From an uncultured Dialister sp. (GTDB lineage Bacteria; Bacillota; Negativicutes; Veillonellales; Dialisteraceae), in NCBI GenBank assembly GCA_900545365.1, contig UQYL01000018.1, positions 1 to 29,496 on the forward strand: a DNA stretch of 29,496 nucleotides. Direction: 5' to 3'. This document shows, piece by piece, positions 23,478 to 29,496 of this stretch (within the stretch, counting starts at the first letter, position 1; each line of letters begins with the position of its first letter). The translations under genes were made by a program, and so were the position numbers. The notes beneath the pieces are model-generated. The model saw nothing but the letters and a program-made list of their open reading frames with translations. It was not told the origin of the DNA and did not search any database.

Positions 23478-23506
23478 TTGATATCTGTCAAGATTTAGAG
23501 TAGACT
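23478..23506 (+). promoter_or_regulatory. Candidate promoter of the flavin oxidoreductase gene
   Basis: TTGATA, 17-base spacer, TAGACT. A second candidate lies closer to the gene (TTGGAT near 23538, 18 bases, TAAAAT near 23562). TTGATATC at 23478 and its reverse complement GATATCAA at 23540 form a spaced inverted repeat. Confidence 0.45.
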
Positions 23507-23599
23507 ATGAGAATAAAGCTTTACAGTGATAATCATTTGGATATCAATCGCTCACCGGCATAAAATACACAGGCAGCAATGCCATAAAGGAGTCTATGT

Positions 23600-24664
23600 A
23601 TGAAACTTCCAGAACTTAAAATCGGCGATCTCACCGCGCGCTATCCCATCGTCCAGGGCGGCATGGGCATCGGCATCAGCCTTTCCGGGCTGGCGGGCGC
23701 CGTGGCGAAAGAAGGCGGCGTCGGCATCATCTCCGCCGCGCAGCCCGGCTTCAATGAACCGGATTTCTTCGCCAGCAGTTTCAAAGCGAACTGCCGCATC
23801 CTCAAGCAGGAACTGAAAAAAGCCCGTGAGACCGCGCCGAACGGCATCATCGGCGTCAACATCATGTCCCGCGGCTACTACTATGACGACTACGTGAAAT
23901 GCGCTGTCGAAGGCGGCGCGGACCTCATCGTCTCCGGCGCGGGCCTCCCCATGGATCTGCCCGGCCTCGTGGAAGGCACCAATGTCAAGATCGCTCCCAT
24001 CGTTTCTTCCGCGAAAGCGGCGAAAGTCCTGCTCAACGTGTGGGCGCGCCACCACAAGCGCACCGCCGATCTGGTCGTCATCGAAGGCCCGAAGGCCGGC
24101 GGCCATCTGGGCTACACCCGCGAACAGGTGGCGGAACACGAAAATGATGGCTATGAAAAAGAGATCCTCGAGATCCTCGCCGTCATCCATACCTTTGAAG
24201 AAAAATTCCAGCGCAAGATCCCCGTCGTATTCGGCGGCGGCGTCTTCGACCGGAAAGACATTGAACACTACCTCTCTCTCGGCCTCTCCGGCGTGCAGAT
24301 GGCGACCCGCTTCGTGGCGACCTGGGAATGCGACGCCGCGCAGGCCTTCAAGGAAATGTACGTAAAGGCGAAAAAAGAGGACATCACCCTCGTAAACAGC
24401 CCGGTGCACATGGTGGGCCGCGCGCTGCTCAATCCTTTCGTCAAGAGAATGTCCACGGAAAGAGTACCGCCGGAAACCTGCTTCCACTGCCTGAAGACCT
24501 GCGACCCGAAAACGACGCAGTACTGCATCAGCATGGCGCTCATCCGCGCGGCCCGCGGCGATGTGGACAATGCCCTCATCTTCTGCGGCGCCAACGCATG
24601 GCGTATCGATAAGATCCAGTCCGTACACGAACTCTTCCAGGAACTTTGCGGAGACGAAGAATAA
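23600..24664 (+). CDS. NAD(P)H-dependent flavin oxidoreductase (nitronate monooxygenase/FabK superfamily)
   Basis: A 354-residue FMN-dependent TIM-barrel enzyme. The N-terminus YPIVQGGMGIGISLSGLAGAV and segments GVNIMSRGYYYDDYV, DLIVSGAGLPMDLPGL, EGPKAGGHLGYT, VVFGGGVFDRKDIEHYL and GLSGVQMATRFV are the standard flavin-binding elements of the nitronate monooxygenase family (2-nitropropane dioxygenase), which also contains the enoyl-ACP reductase FabK. A cysteine-rich tail is added: C294, C297, C301, C309, C329 and C350, which might bind a metal or cluster. AAAGGAG lies 7 bases before the ATG. It is divergent from fapR, so a role in lipid metabolism is possible; many homologues are simply called nitronate monooxygenase. 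Which reaction it performs cannot be decided here. Confidence 0.88.
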   Translation: MKLPELKIGDLTARYPIVQGGMGIGISLSGLAGAVAKEGGVGIISAAQPGFNEPDFFASSFKANCRILKQELKKARETAPNGIIGVNIMSRGYYYDDYVKCAVEGGADLIVSGAGLPMDLPGLVEGTNVKIAPIVSSAKAAKVLLNVWARHHKRTADLVVIEGPKAGGHLGYTREQVAEHENDGYEKEILEILAVIHTFEEKFQRKIPVVFGGGVFDRKDIEHYLSLGLSGVQMATRFVATWECDAAQAFKEMYVKAKKEDITLVNSPVHMVGRALLNPFVKRMSTERVPPETCFHCLKTCDPKTTQYCISMALIRAARGDVDNALIFCGANAWRIDKIQSVHELFQELCGDEE

Positions 24665-24670
24665 CCTGAT

Positions 24671-24706
24671 AAAAAAGCCGGGGCCATATCGGCACCCCGG
24701 CTTTTC
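24671..24706 (+). terminator. Terminator after the flavin oxidoreductase
   Basis: AAAAGCCGGGG and CCCCGGCTTTT form a perfect 11-bp stem a few bases after the stop codon. Confidence 0.9.
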
Positions 24707-24755
24707 CTATGTGATAGCGGCCCGCGCCGCTTTTTTCTTTCCCATTTTCCCACGC

Positions 24756-24794
24756 AAAAAAGACATCCCTGCCTAAAACAGAGATGTCTTTTTT
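24756..24794. terminator. Terminator after guaA, bidirectional
   Basis: AAAAAAGACATC with CCTG pairs to CAGAGATGTCTTTTTT (one G-U), with T runs on both strands. It stops guaA and backs up the plus-strand terminator. Confidence 0.92.
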
Positions 24795-24807
24795 ATCGTT
24801 TATTTTC

Positions 24808-26346
24808 TTATTCCCACTCGATGGTGCTCGGCGGCTTGGAGGTGACGTCGTAGACTACGCGGTTCACGCCTTCTACTTCGTTTACGATGCGGCGGCTCAT
24901 TTCGTCGAGGACTTCCCACGGGAAGCGGACGTAGTCTGCCGTCATGCCGTCGGAGCTGGTCACGGCGCGGATGCCCACGGTGTAGTCGTAAGTGCGTTCG
25001 TCGCCCATGACGCCGACGCTGCGGATCGAAGCCGGCAGGATGACGAAGGACTGCCAGATGTCATTGTAGAGGCCTCTCTTCTGGATGACGTCTCTCACGA
25101 TGAAATCAGCGCGGCGCAGGATGTCCAGCCGCTCTTCGGTGATCTCGCCGATGATGCGGATCGCGAGGCCCGGCCCCGGGAAGGGCTGGCGGTTCACGAC
25201 TTCTTCCGGCATATCCAGCTGACGGCCCAGTTCTCTTACTTCGTCTTTGAAGAGTTCGCGGAGCGGTTCGATGAGCTGGAATTTCATATCTTTCGGGAGG
25301 CCGCCCACGTTGTGGTGGCTCTTGATGGTCGCCGCGGTGGCGGTGCCGCTTTCCACCACGTCCGGATAGAGCGTGCCCTGGACGAGGAATTTCACGTCGT
25401 CCAGCTTGTCCGCTTCTCTCTGGAAGGTATGGATGAATTCCGCGCCGATGGTCTTGCGCTTCGTTTCCGGATCGGTCACGCCTTTCAGGAGGGACATGAA
25501 ATGTTCCGAAGCGTCCACATGGATGAGGTTCATATGGAATTTGTTGCGGAACGTTTCCACGACCTGTTCCGCTTCGCCGAGGCGGAGGAATCCGTGATCG
25601 ACAAATACGCAGGTCAGCTGATCGCCGATGGCTCTGTGCACGAGAACAGCCGCCACGGAGGAATCCACGCCGCCGGAGAGCGCGCAGATGACTTTATGGC
25701 TGCCTACCTGCTCACGGATCTGCTGCACCGCAATGTCGATGTAGCTGCCCATGGACCAGCCGCCTTCGCACCGGCAGATCCCGAAGAGGAAATTCTTCAG
25801 CATCTGCGTGCCTTCTTCCGTATGGACGACTTCCGGATGGAACTGTACGCCGTAGAGGCGGCGCGCTTCATCGGCGACCGCCGCGGTGGGCGTGAGCTCC
25901 GTATGGCCCGCGAGGCCGAATCCCGCCGGCATGTCGGCGACGGAATCGCCGTGGCTCATCCATACCGCCGTTTTTTCGGAAACGCCCTCAAAGAGCGGGC
26001 AGCTGCCGTCGCGGAAGAACAGGGTGTGCCCGTATTCGTGCTTGTCCGGGCGGGCCACTTTCCCGCCGAGGGAGCTGCACATGAGCTGCATGCCGTAGCA
26101 GATGCCCAGCACCGGCACGCCCGCATTGAATACGGCCGTATCCATTTTCGGAGCCCCTTCCGCGTTCACGCTGGACGGGCCGCCGGAGAGGATGATGCCT
26201 TTTGGGTCGTGCGCCAGGATCTCTTCCGCCGTCTTCGTGTACGGAAGGATCTCGCAGTAAACGCCGCATTCCCGGACGCGCCGCGCGATGAGCTGCGCGT
26301 ACTGTCCGCCGAAGTCGACGATGATCACTGTTTCCTGATGTTTCAT
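24808..26346 (-). CDS. guaA: GMP synthase (glutamine-hydrolysing)
   Basis: A 512-residue GMP synthase: it converts XMP to GMP using ATP and glutamine-derived ammonia. The N-terminal amidotransferase has Cys83 in GICYGMQLM, His170 and Glu172 in VQFHPEVVHTEEG; the ATP pyrophosphatase domain has the P-loop SGGVDSS (224-230); the dimerisation domain contains RQPFPGPGLAIRIIGE and ends DVTSKPPSTIEWE, as all complete GuaA proteins do. GGGAGGG lies 6 bases before the ATG and an extended -10 about 40 bases upstream. It is a single-gene unit. Confidence 0.98.
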   Translation of the reverse strand: MKHQETVIIVDFGGQYAQLIARRVRECGVYCEILPYTKTAEEILAHDPKGIILSGGPSSVNAEGAPKMDTAVFNAGVPVLGICYGMQLMCSSLGGKVARPDKHEYGHTLFFRDGSCPLFEGVSEKTAVWMSHGDSVADMPAGFGLAGHTELTPTAAVADEARRLYGVQFHPEVVHTEEGTQMLKNFLFGICRCEGGWSMGSYIDIAVQQIREQVGSHKVICALSGGVDSSVAAVLVHRAIGDQLTCVFVDHGFLRLGEAEQVVETFRNKFHMNLIHVDASEHFMSLLKGVTDPETKRKTIGAEFIHTFQREADKLDDVKFLVQGTLYPDVVESGTATAATIKSHHNVGGLPKDMKFQLIEPLRELFKDEVRELGRQLDMPEEVVNRQPFPGPGLAIRIIGEITEERLDILRRADFIVRDVIQKRGLYNDIWQSFVILPASIRSVGVMGDERTYDYTVGIRAVTSSDGMTADYVRFPWEVLDEMSRRIVNEVEGVNRVVYDVTSKPPSTIEWE

Positions 26347-26384
26347 TACTTCCCTCCCTGATACATTGGTTCACATGATCAATT

Positions 26385-26393
26385 ATTATACCA
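26385..26393 (-). promoter_or_regulatory. Extended -10 promoter of guaA
   Basis: On the minus strand TGGTATAAT (TG, one base, TATAAT), about 38 bases before the guaA ATG. Another TATAAT at 26475-26480 is possible but lies next to the upstream terminator. No purine-riboswitch core was recognised in the 189-bp gap. Confidence 0.6.
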
Positions 26394-26493
26394 AATAGAA
26401 ATACGTATAGAAAGAGAAATTTTCCGCATTTTCCCGCGGCAAAAGAAAAGCGGCCTCTCTCTGTCTTTCTTTTTATTATACTATCCTCCCGCG

Positions 26494-26522
26494 AAAAAAA
26501 GCAGGCCCCGTAGAGAGCCTGC
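26494..26522 (-). terminator. Terminator after the 274-residue helical protein
   Basis: On the minus strand GCAGGCTC pairs with GGGCCTGC (one G-U) and is followed by TTTTTTT. Confidence 0.85.
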
Positions 26523-26535
26523 CTATTTTATGGTT

Positions 26536-27360
26536 TTATGCGCCCAGCAGATGGATGACATCCCTGGCGTGTTTCGTCGCCGTTTTCAGCGATTCCTTGA
26601 TATGTCCGTCTTCCGTGAGCACGTGGAAATCCGCCATGTCCTGGACGAGGATCGCGATCTGCACGCCTCTGGCCACGAAGAGCTTGTCATTGCGGCTGAA
26701 ATTTTTCCAATTGTTCCCGCGGGTCGATTTCAGCATCTGAATGTCCTTCATCCCGTCGTCGAGGAAATCCCCCAGGTCGTACATGACGCTGGCGGCCTTC
26801 TCCGCGGCATGGCGGATGGACTGGAGGTGAGAGCAGATCTCCGTCACTTTCGCACCGAAATTCTGCAGATCTCTGGCGACCATTTCCAGCGACTCTTTTG
26901 ATCCGTCGGAGATGGTTTCCTGCGTGAAGTGAAATTCAGGCGTGCGCGCGTACAGCGTGAGCAGCCCCGGGCCGAAGTAAAATGTCGACTCGGTGCTCGC
27001 GGAATATCCCAGCGTCCCCGCGTCCCGGATGCGGTCATACATGTCCACCAGCGTGTGGAGCTTCTTCAGGTCAAGCGGCTCCGCAGGCAGGGGGATCACA
27101 TCCGCGCAGTCGCTGAGGTCCACATTGCGGAGCGATTCAAATTCTTTCAGGAATTCATCCATCTGCACCGCCATGACATTGATGCGGATCCGTTCCAGCA
27201 CACCCATCGCTTCCTGCGCTCCCGCGCGGGCTCTTTCAATGCGGCGGTCCGCGCGGCGCCACGCTTTCTGCGCTTCTTCATGAAGATTCGTCAGATCATC
27301 GCGTCCGCTGTCATTCATCTGTGTCTCCGCCAATATTCTAAGCAAACTGGATATGGTCAT
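26536..27360 (-). CDS. Hypothetical helical cytoplasmic protein
   Basis: I do not recognise a family. The 274-residue protein has no signal peptide and no membrane segment. Residues about 15-80 are charged helix (NLHEEAQKAWRRADRRIERAR, LKEFESLRNVDL), and residues about 150-274 are again mostly helical (MVARDLQNFGAKVTEICSHLQ, AAEKAASVMYDLGDFLDD, HIKESLKTATKHARDVIHLL), around a middle part with YFGPGLLTLYARTPEFHF. The ATG at 27360 has GGGAGGG 5 bases upstream, so translation is well supported. It sits alone between guaA and a secreted charged protein and has its own terminator. A scaffold or signalling role would be a guess. Confidence 0.82.
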   Translation of the reverse strand: MTISSLLRILAETQMNDSGRDDLTNLHEEAQKAWRRADRRIERARAGAQEAMGVLERIRINVMAVQMDEFLKEFESLRNVDLSDCADVIPLPAEPLDLKKLHTLVDMYDRIRDAGTLGYSASTESTFYFGPGLLTLYARTPEFHFTQETISDGSKESLEMVARDLQNFGAKVTEICSHLQSIRHAAEKAASVMYDLGDFLDDGMKDIQMLKSTRGNNWKNFSRNDKLFVARGVQIAILVQDMADFHVLTEDGHIKESLKTATKHARDVIHLLGA

Positions 27361-27460
27361 AATTCCCTCCCGTTCTACACAAGTCAGACTCTATCTTACA
27401 TTGTAAATGAAATCCTGCCGGAAGCGATATTGATTTTACCTATACCGCCAGTATATTTTC

Positions 27461-28000
27461 CTATTTCTCATCGGCGCGGATCTCCACCACCGGCAGCGGC
27501 TCGATGGTGACCTGCGGCTCATAGCTGCGCACCTCCACGATCACGCCGCCGTCTTTTCCGCCGGAGCTGTCTTCTTTCTCTTTTTCATCTGCCTTTCCGG
27601 CTTTCTCCGCCCGACTGTCCGGCCCCGCGCCGTTCTTCAGCCGGCTTTTTTCTCTGCCGCCCCGGAAAGCCTTCTCTTTCCGATCCTCCGGGCTGTTCCG
27701 GCGGTCCTTTTCCGCTTTCACCGTTTTCCCGCCGCCGCGGAGGACTGTCTTTCGGTCTCCCCGGTCTTTCTTCATCCGCTTTTCCGAAGAACGGACATCC
27801 GTCTCTTTTTCCTTTCCCGGAGCGCTGTCGGCACTGTTCTTCACGGCAGGGCGCGCTTTCACAGTCTCCGCTTCCGTTCCGGCCGTCTGCGCCTGCGCCT
27901 CGGGAACGGCGGGAAGCGCTTTTCCCGCTTCCTCCGCGGCCCACACCGGCGAAAAGAGACATGCCGCCAGCAAAACCGCCATATATCTGATTTTTCTCAT
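27461..28000 (-). CDS. Exported, highly charged low-complexity protein
   Basis: I do not recognise a family. The 179-residue product has a signal peptide (MRKIRYMAVLLAACLFSPVWA) and then a long low-complexity region, about residues 25-145, built almost only from K, R, E, D, G, S, A and P, with no cysteine; it is probably disordered. The last 25 or so residues are different: GGVIVEVRSYEPQVTIEPLPVVEIRADEK has alternating hydrophobic residues, like beta strands. The ATG at 28000 has TGAGGAAACT before it, and the signal peptide begins there. A periplasmic, envelope-spanning or RNA/polyanion-binding role is possible; none is shown. Confidence 0.75.
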   Translation of the reverse strand: MRKIRYMAVLLAACLFSPVWAAEEAGKALPAVPEAQAQTAGTEAETVKARPAVKNSADSAPGKEKETDVRSSEKRMKKDRGDRKTVLRGGGKTVKAEKDRRNSPEDRKEKAFRGGREKSRLKNGAGPDSRAEKAGKADEKEKEDSSGGKDGGVIVEVRSYEPQVTIEPLPVVEIRADEK

Positions 28001-28071
28001 AGTTTCCTCACATGCCCGCAAGGCATCTCAGCGAAAACCGGGCATCCCCGGCTCATTCATTTCTGTTTTTA

Positions 28072-28080
28072 ATTATATCA
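28072..28080 (-). promoter_or_regulatory. Extended -10 promoter of the charged exported protein
   Basis: On the minus strand TGATATAAT, a perfect extended -10, inside the string GGTTATGATATA also seen at the fapR promoter. It lies about 70 bases before the start codon. Confidence 0.55.
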
Positions 28081-28133
28081 TAACCATCCTTCTCCCCCCG
28101 CCATTTGCCAAAGATTTCCCTCGGCGCCGATGC

Positions 28134-28162
28134 TTGACAAGCTCCGGGAAATATAGTATTTT
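28134..28162 (+). promoter_or_regulatory. Promoter of tRNA-Ser
   Basis: Consensus -35 TTGACA, exactly 17 bases, -10 TATTTT; transcription would begin about 10 bases before the tRNA. Confidence 0.85.
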
Positions 28163-28179
28163 AGATAAGTCACCGATAT

Positions 28180-28270
28180 GGAGTGGTACTCAAGTGGCTG
28201 AAGAGGACGGTTTGCTAAATCGTTAGACCGGGTAACCGGTGCGGGGGTTCGAATCCCCCCCACTCCGCCA
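28180..28270 (+). tRNA. tRNA-Ser, anticodon GCU
   Basis: A 91-base tRNA with encoded CCA. The acceptor arms are GGAGTGG and CCACTCC with discriminator G; the anticodon arm is ACGGT-TTGCTAA-ATCGT with anticodon GCT at 28214-28216; the long variable arm (about GACCGGGTAACCGGT) is that of a class II tRNA and, with the anticodon, identifies serine; the T arm is GGGGG-TTCGAAT-CCCCC. It reads AGC and AGU codons. Confidence 0.97.
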
Positions 28271-28273
28271 GAC

Positions 28274-28325
28274 AAAAAAAGACAGTTTCTTACGATACGA
28301 TCTAAGAAACTGTCTTTTTTATTTT
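28274..28325 (+). terminator. Terminator of tRNA-Ser
   Basis: GACAGTTTCTT and AAGAAACTGTC with flanking A and T runs form a stem of more than 15 bp just after the CCA end. Confidence 0.93.
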
Positions 28326-28595
28326 TCAGTTTGGCACCCCCGCAGTAAAAGTGCTATCACTAGGAACAAAGGAAAATAAATCCTATAAATTATCATCCTT
28401 TTGATATTTCGCCTGAGCATTCCCTATTGCGGAACCGCTTTCCGCCATCACGCATTTGCATATCCCTGCCATGCCTCGCGGTTCGTCTCCGGCAGAAAAG
28501 AATTTTCGGCCCGAGCTCGTATGGGGCTTTTGGTAGTTTCTTCCGCACTTCTGCCTTTGCGGGCATGGACCTGCTGTGTTTCCCTTTTTCCACAC
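28326..28595. other. Gap without a recognisable gene
   Basis: Between the tRNA terminator and the autotransporter terminator. Two overlapping minus-strand frames of about 66-70 codons exist (28383-28595) but lack a ribosome site, a recognisable domain or a plausible composition. The base composition of the first third is AT-richer than the surroundings. Confidence 0.5.
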
Positions 28596-28624
28596 AAAAA
28601 GACCGAGTCTCCCCGGTCTTTTTT
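28596..28624. terminator. Terminator after the autotransporter gene
   Basis: AAAAAGACCG and CGGTCTTTTT pair around a short loop; T runs on both strands. It lies just past the stop of the minus-strand autotransporter gene. Confidence 0.85.
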
Positions 28625-28635
28625 ATTTTTCCTTT

Positions 28636-29496
28636 TTAGAAAGAATATGCCGCCGTCACGGTGCCGCTCAGGCCTTCCTGTTCTCCGGCGTAGCCTCTCA
28701 GGTCCACGCCGAAGCTCCACGGAGAATCTCCGCCCGGCGTTCCGCGGAAGCCGATCTCCGCGATCAGCGTGCTGCCTTTCAGAGACGGCGTGTACATGGC
28801 GTGATGGTTCGCCGTGCCTCCCGTGTCTCCGCTGAATTCGTAGTCCCACGCCACGCCGTAGTAGCCGGTGAAGCGGTCGTTCTTCCGGTCGAGGTAGCGT
28901 GCGCCCACGCGCAGCCGGTTGCTGTCCACGGCATTAAAGGCGAATTCGTCGCCCGCTATGGTCACGGTGTCTCCCTCGTGGTGCATATGGAAATATTTTC
29001 CGTAAATATCCCACGCATCCCCGTCGTCCCGTTCCATGATCCGGCCGATGCCCACGTGGCCTCCGTAGTAGTTGTTTTCTGTCTTGAAGCCGTACCGGTT
29101 TCCTGCAAATTCCAGCGCCTGTCCCACTTCGTTCTTCACCATGCCGGCCCGGAGGGAGGCTTCGGTGTAGGTCCCGCTGCGAGTCTCCCAGCGCAGGAGA
29201 AGGCCGCCGCCATTGTAGACGGTGTCGCCGCTGCCGCGGTAGGAGCTGCCATTGATCGTATTGAAGGTGTCGTAGCTGCCGCCGCCGTTTTCATAAAAGG
29301 CGCCATAGCGCAGGGTGCCCGAGGAGAGCTCCCGGGTCCAGGCCGTGCCGGCAATGCCGTTCCAGCCGTTCACGTCCACATGGCTGCCCGTATCATAGCG
29401 GCTCCGGCTGCCAACGACCGCTGCAAAGGTGTCAAGACCTTCCCCGCTGCCGCGGAGGGCATCCAGACTGTCTGTAACGGCTTCCGACCCGCGTCC
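28636..29496 (-). CDS. Autotransporter beta-barrel domain, 5' end beyond window
   Basis: The C-terminal 286 residues of a type V secretion autotransporter; the frame is open to the right edge, so the passenger and signal peptide lie outside. The visible part is a barrel: amphipathic strands repeat with aromatic residues at their ends (SHVDVNGWNGIAGTAW, TLRYGAFYENG, GGLLLRWETRSGTYTEASLRAGMV, YYGGHVGIGRIM, LRVGARYLDRK, TGYYGVAWDYEF, LIAEIGFRGTP), and it ends AAYSF, with the terminal Phe used by the BAM machinery as a sorting signal. It is anchored in the outer membrane and indicates a diderm cell envelope. An internal GTG near 29379 is not the real start. Confidence 0.92.
   Translation of the reverse strand, partial: GRGSEAVTDSLDALRGSGEGLDTFAAVVGSRSRYDTGSHVDVNGWNGIAGTAWTRELSSGTLRYGAFYENGGGSYDTFNTINGSSYRGSGDTVYNGGGLLLRWETRSGTYTEASLRAGMVKNEVGQALEFAGNRYGFKTENNYYGGHVGIGRIMERDDGDAWDIYGKYFHMHHEGDTVTIAGDEFAFNAVDSNRLRVGARYLDRKNDRFTGYYGVAWDYEFSGDTGGTANHHAMYTPSLKGSTLIAEIGFRGTPGGDSPWSFGVDLRGYAGEQEGLSGTVTAAYSF

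Noticed and set aside
24784..26361. A 525-codon open frame opposite guaA
   Set aside because: It mirrors guaA exactly; guaA has every catalytic motif and the antisense product has none.
26347..26535. Purine riboswitch before guaA
   Set aside because: I could not find the paired arms and conserved core of the purine riboswitch; only promoters and the upstream terminator are visible.
28383..28595. Small minus-strand gene between tRNA-Ser and the autotransporter
   Set aside because: No ribosome site, two competing frames of similar length, and its start overlaps the autotransporter terminator region.

Overview
The window is chromosomal DNA from a Gram-negative-walled Firmicute of the class Negativicutes (inferred). 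It combines a Firmicutes-style lipid cluster (fapR-plsX-fabH-fabD-fabG-acpP-fabF-rnc) with a type V autotransporter beta-barrel ending in phenylalanine, which requires an outer membrane. The base composition is GC-rich and a Veillonellaceae-type genus such as Dialister or Megasphaera would fit, but the sequence alone does not fix the genus. Genes are dense, most start behind GGAGG-type ribosome binding sites, and nearly every transcription unit ends in a readable intrinsic terminator.

Layout. 1-1668 (+): adenine deaminase, cut by the left edge. 1726-7441 (-): a coiled-coil protein, a GNAT acetyltransferase and a DUF4153-like membrane protein in one operon; then a secreted protein made of two tandem repeats; a MATE exporter with a TTG start; and a CBS-ACT regulatory protein. 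7481-10577 (-): a two-gene McrBC type IV restriction system with AT-richer sequence, the only clear accessory locus. 10730-11168 (+): a tautomerase and a tiny exported zinc-site protein. 11326-14472 (-): an SbmA/YddA-type ABC transporter, an AEC permease and a GNAT. 14618-15202 (+): corrinoid adenosyltransferase. 15264-15632 (-): small exported protein.

15835-23201 (-) is the core of the window: fapR, plsX, fabH, fabD, fabG, acpP, fabF, rnc and a hotdog thioesterase. PlsX feeds acyl-phosphate to phospholipid synthesis, FabH/FabD/FabG/FabF with ACP elongate fatty acids, and FapR is the expected malonyl-CoA-sensing repressor. A perfect 7-bp inverted repeat lies directly between an extended -10 and the fapR start codon and looks like its own operator. 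No enoyl-ACP reductase or FabZ is in the cluster. A flavin oxidoreductase of the nitronate monooxygenase/FabK superfamily is transcribed divergently from fapR (23600-24664, +), across an intergenic region with a cluster of GGAAAATGAGC-like repeats.

The right end holds guaA (-), an unrecognised helical protein (-), a secreted, highly charged low-complexity protein (-), a tRNA-Ser(GCU) with a near-consensus promoter (+), about 300 bp with no recognisable gene, and the C-terminal barrel of an autotransporter (-) running off the right edge.

I do not see a convincing new multi-gene system. The best leads are the fapR operator architecture, the repeat cluster beside it, the McrBC island, and several uncharacterised envelope proteins.
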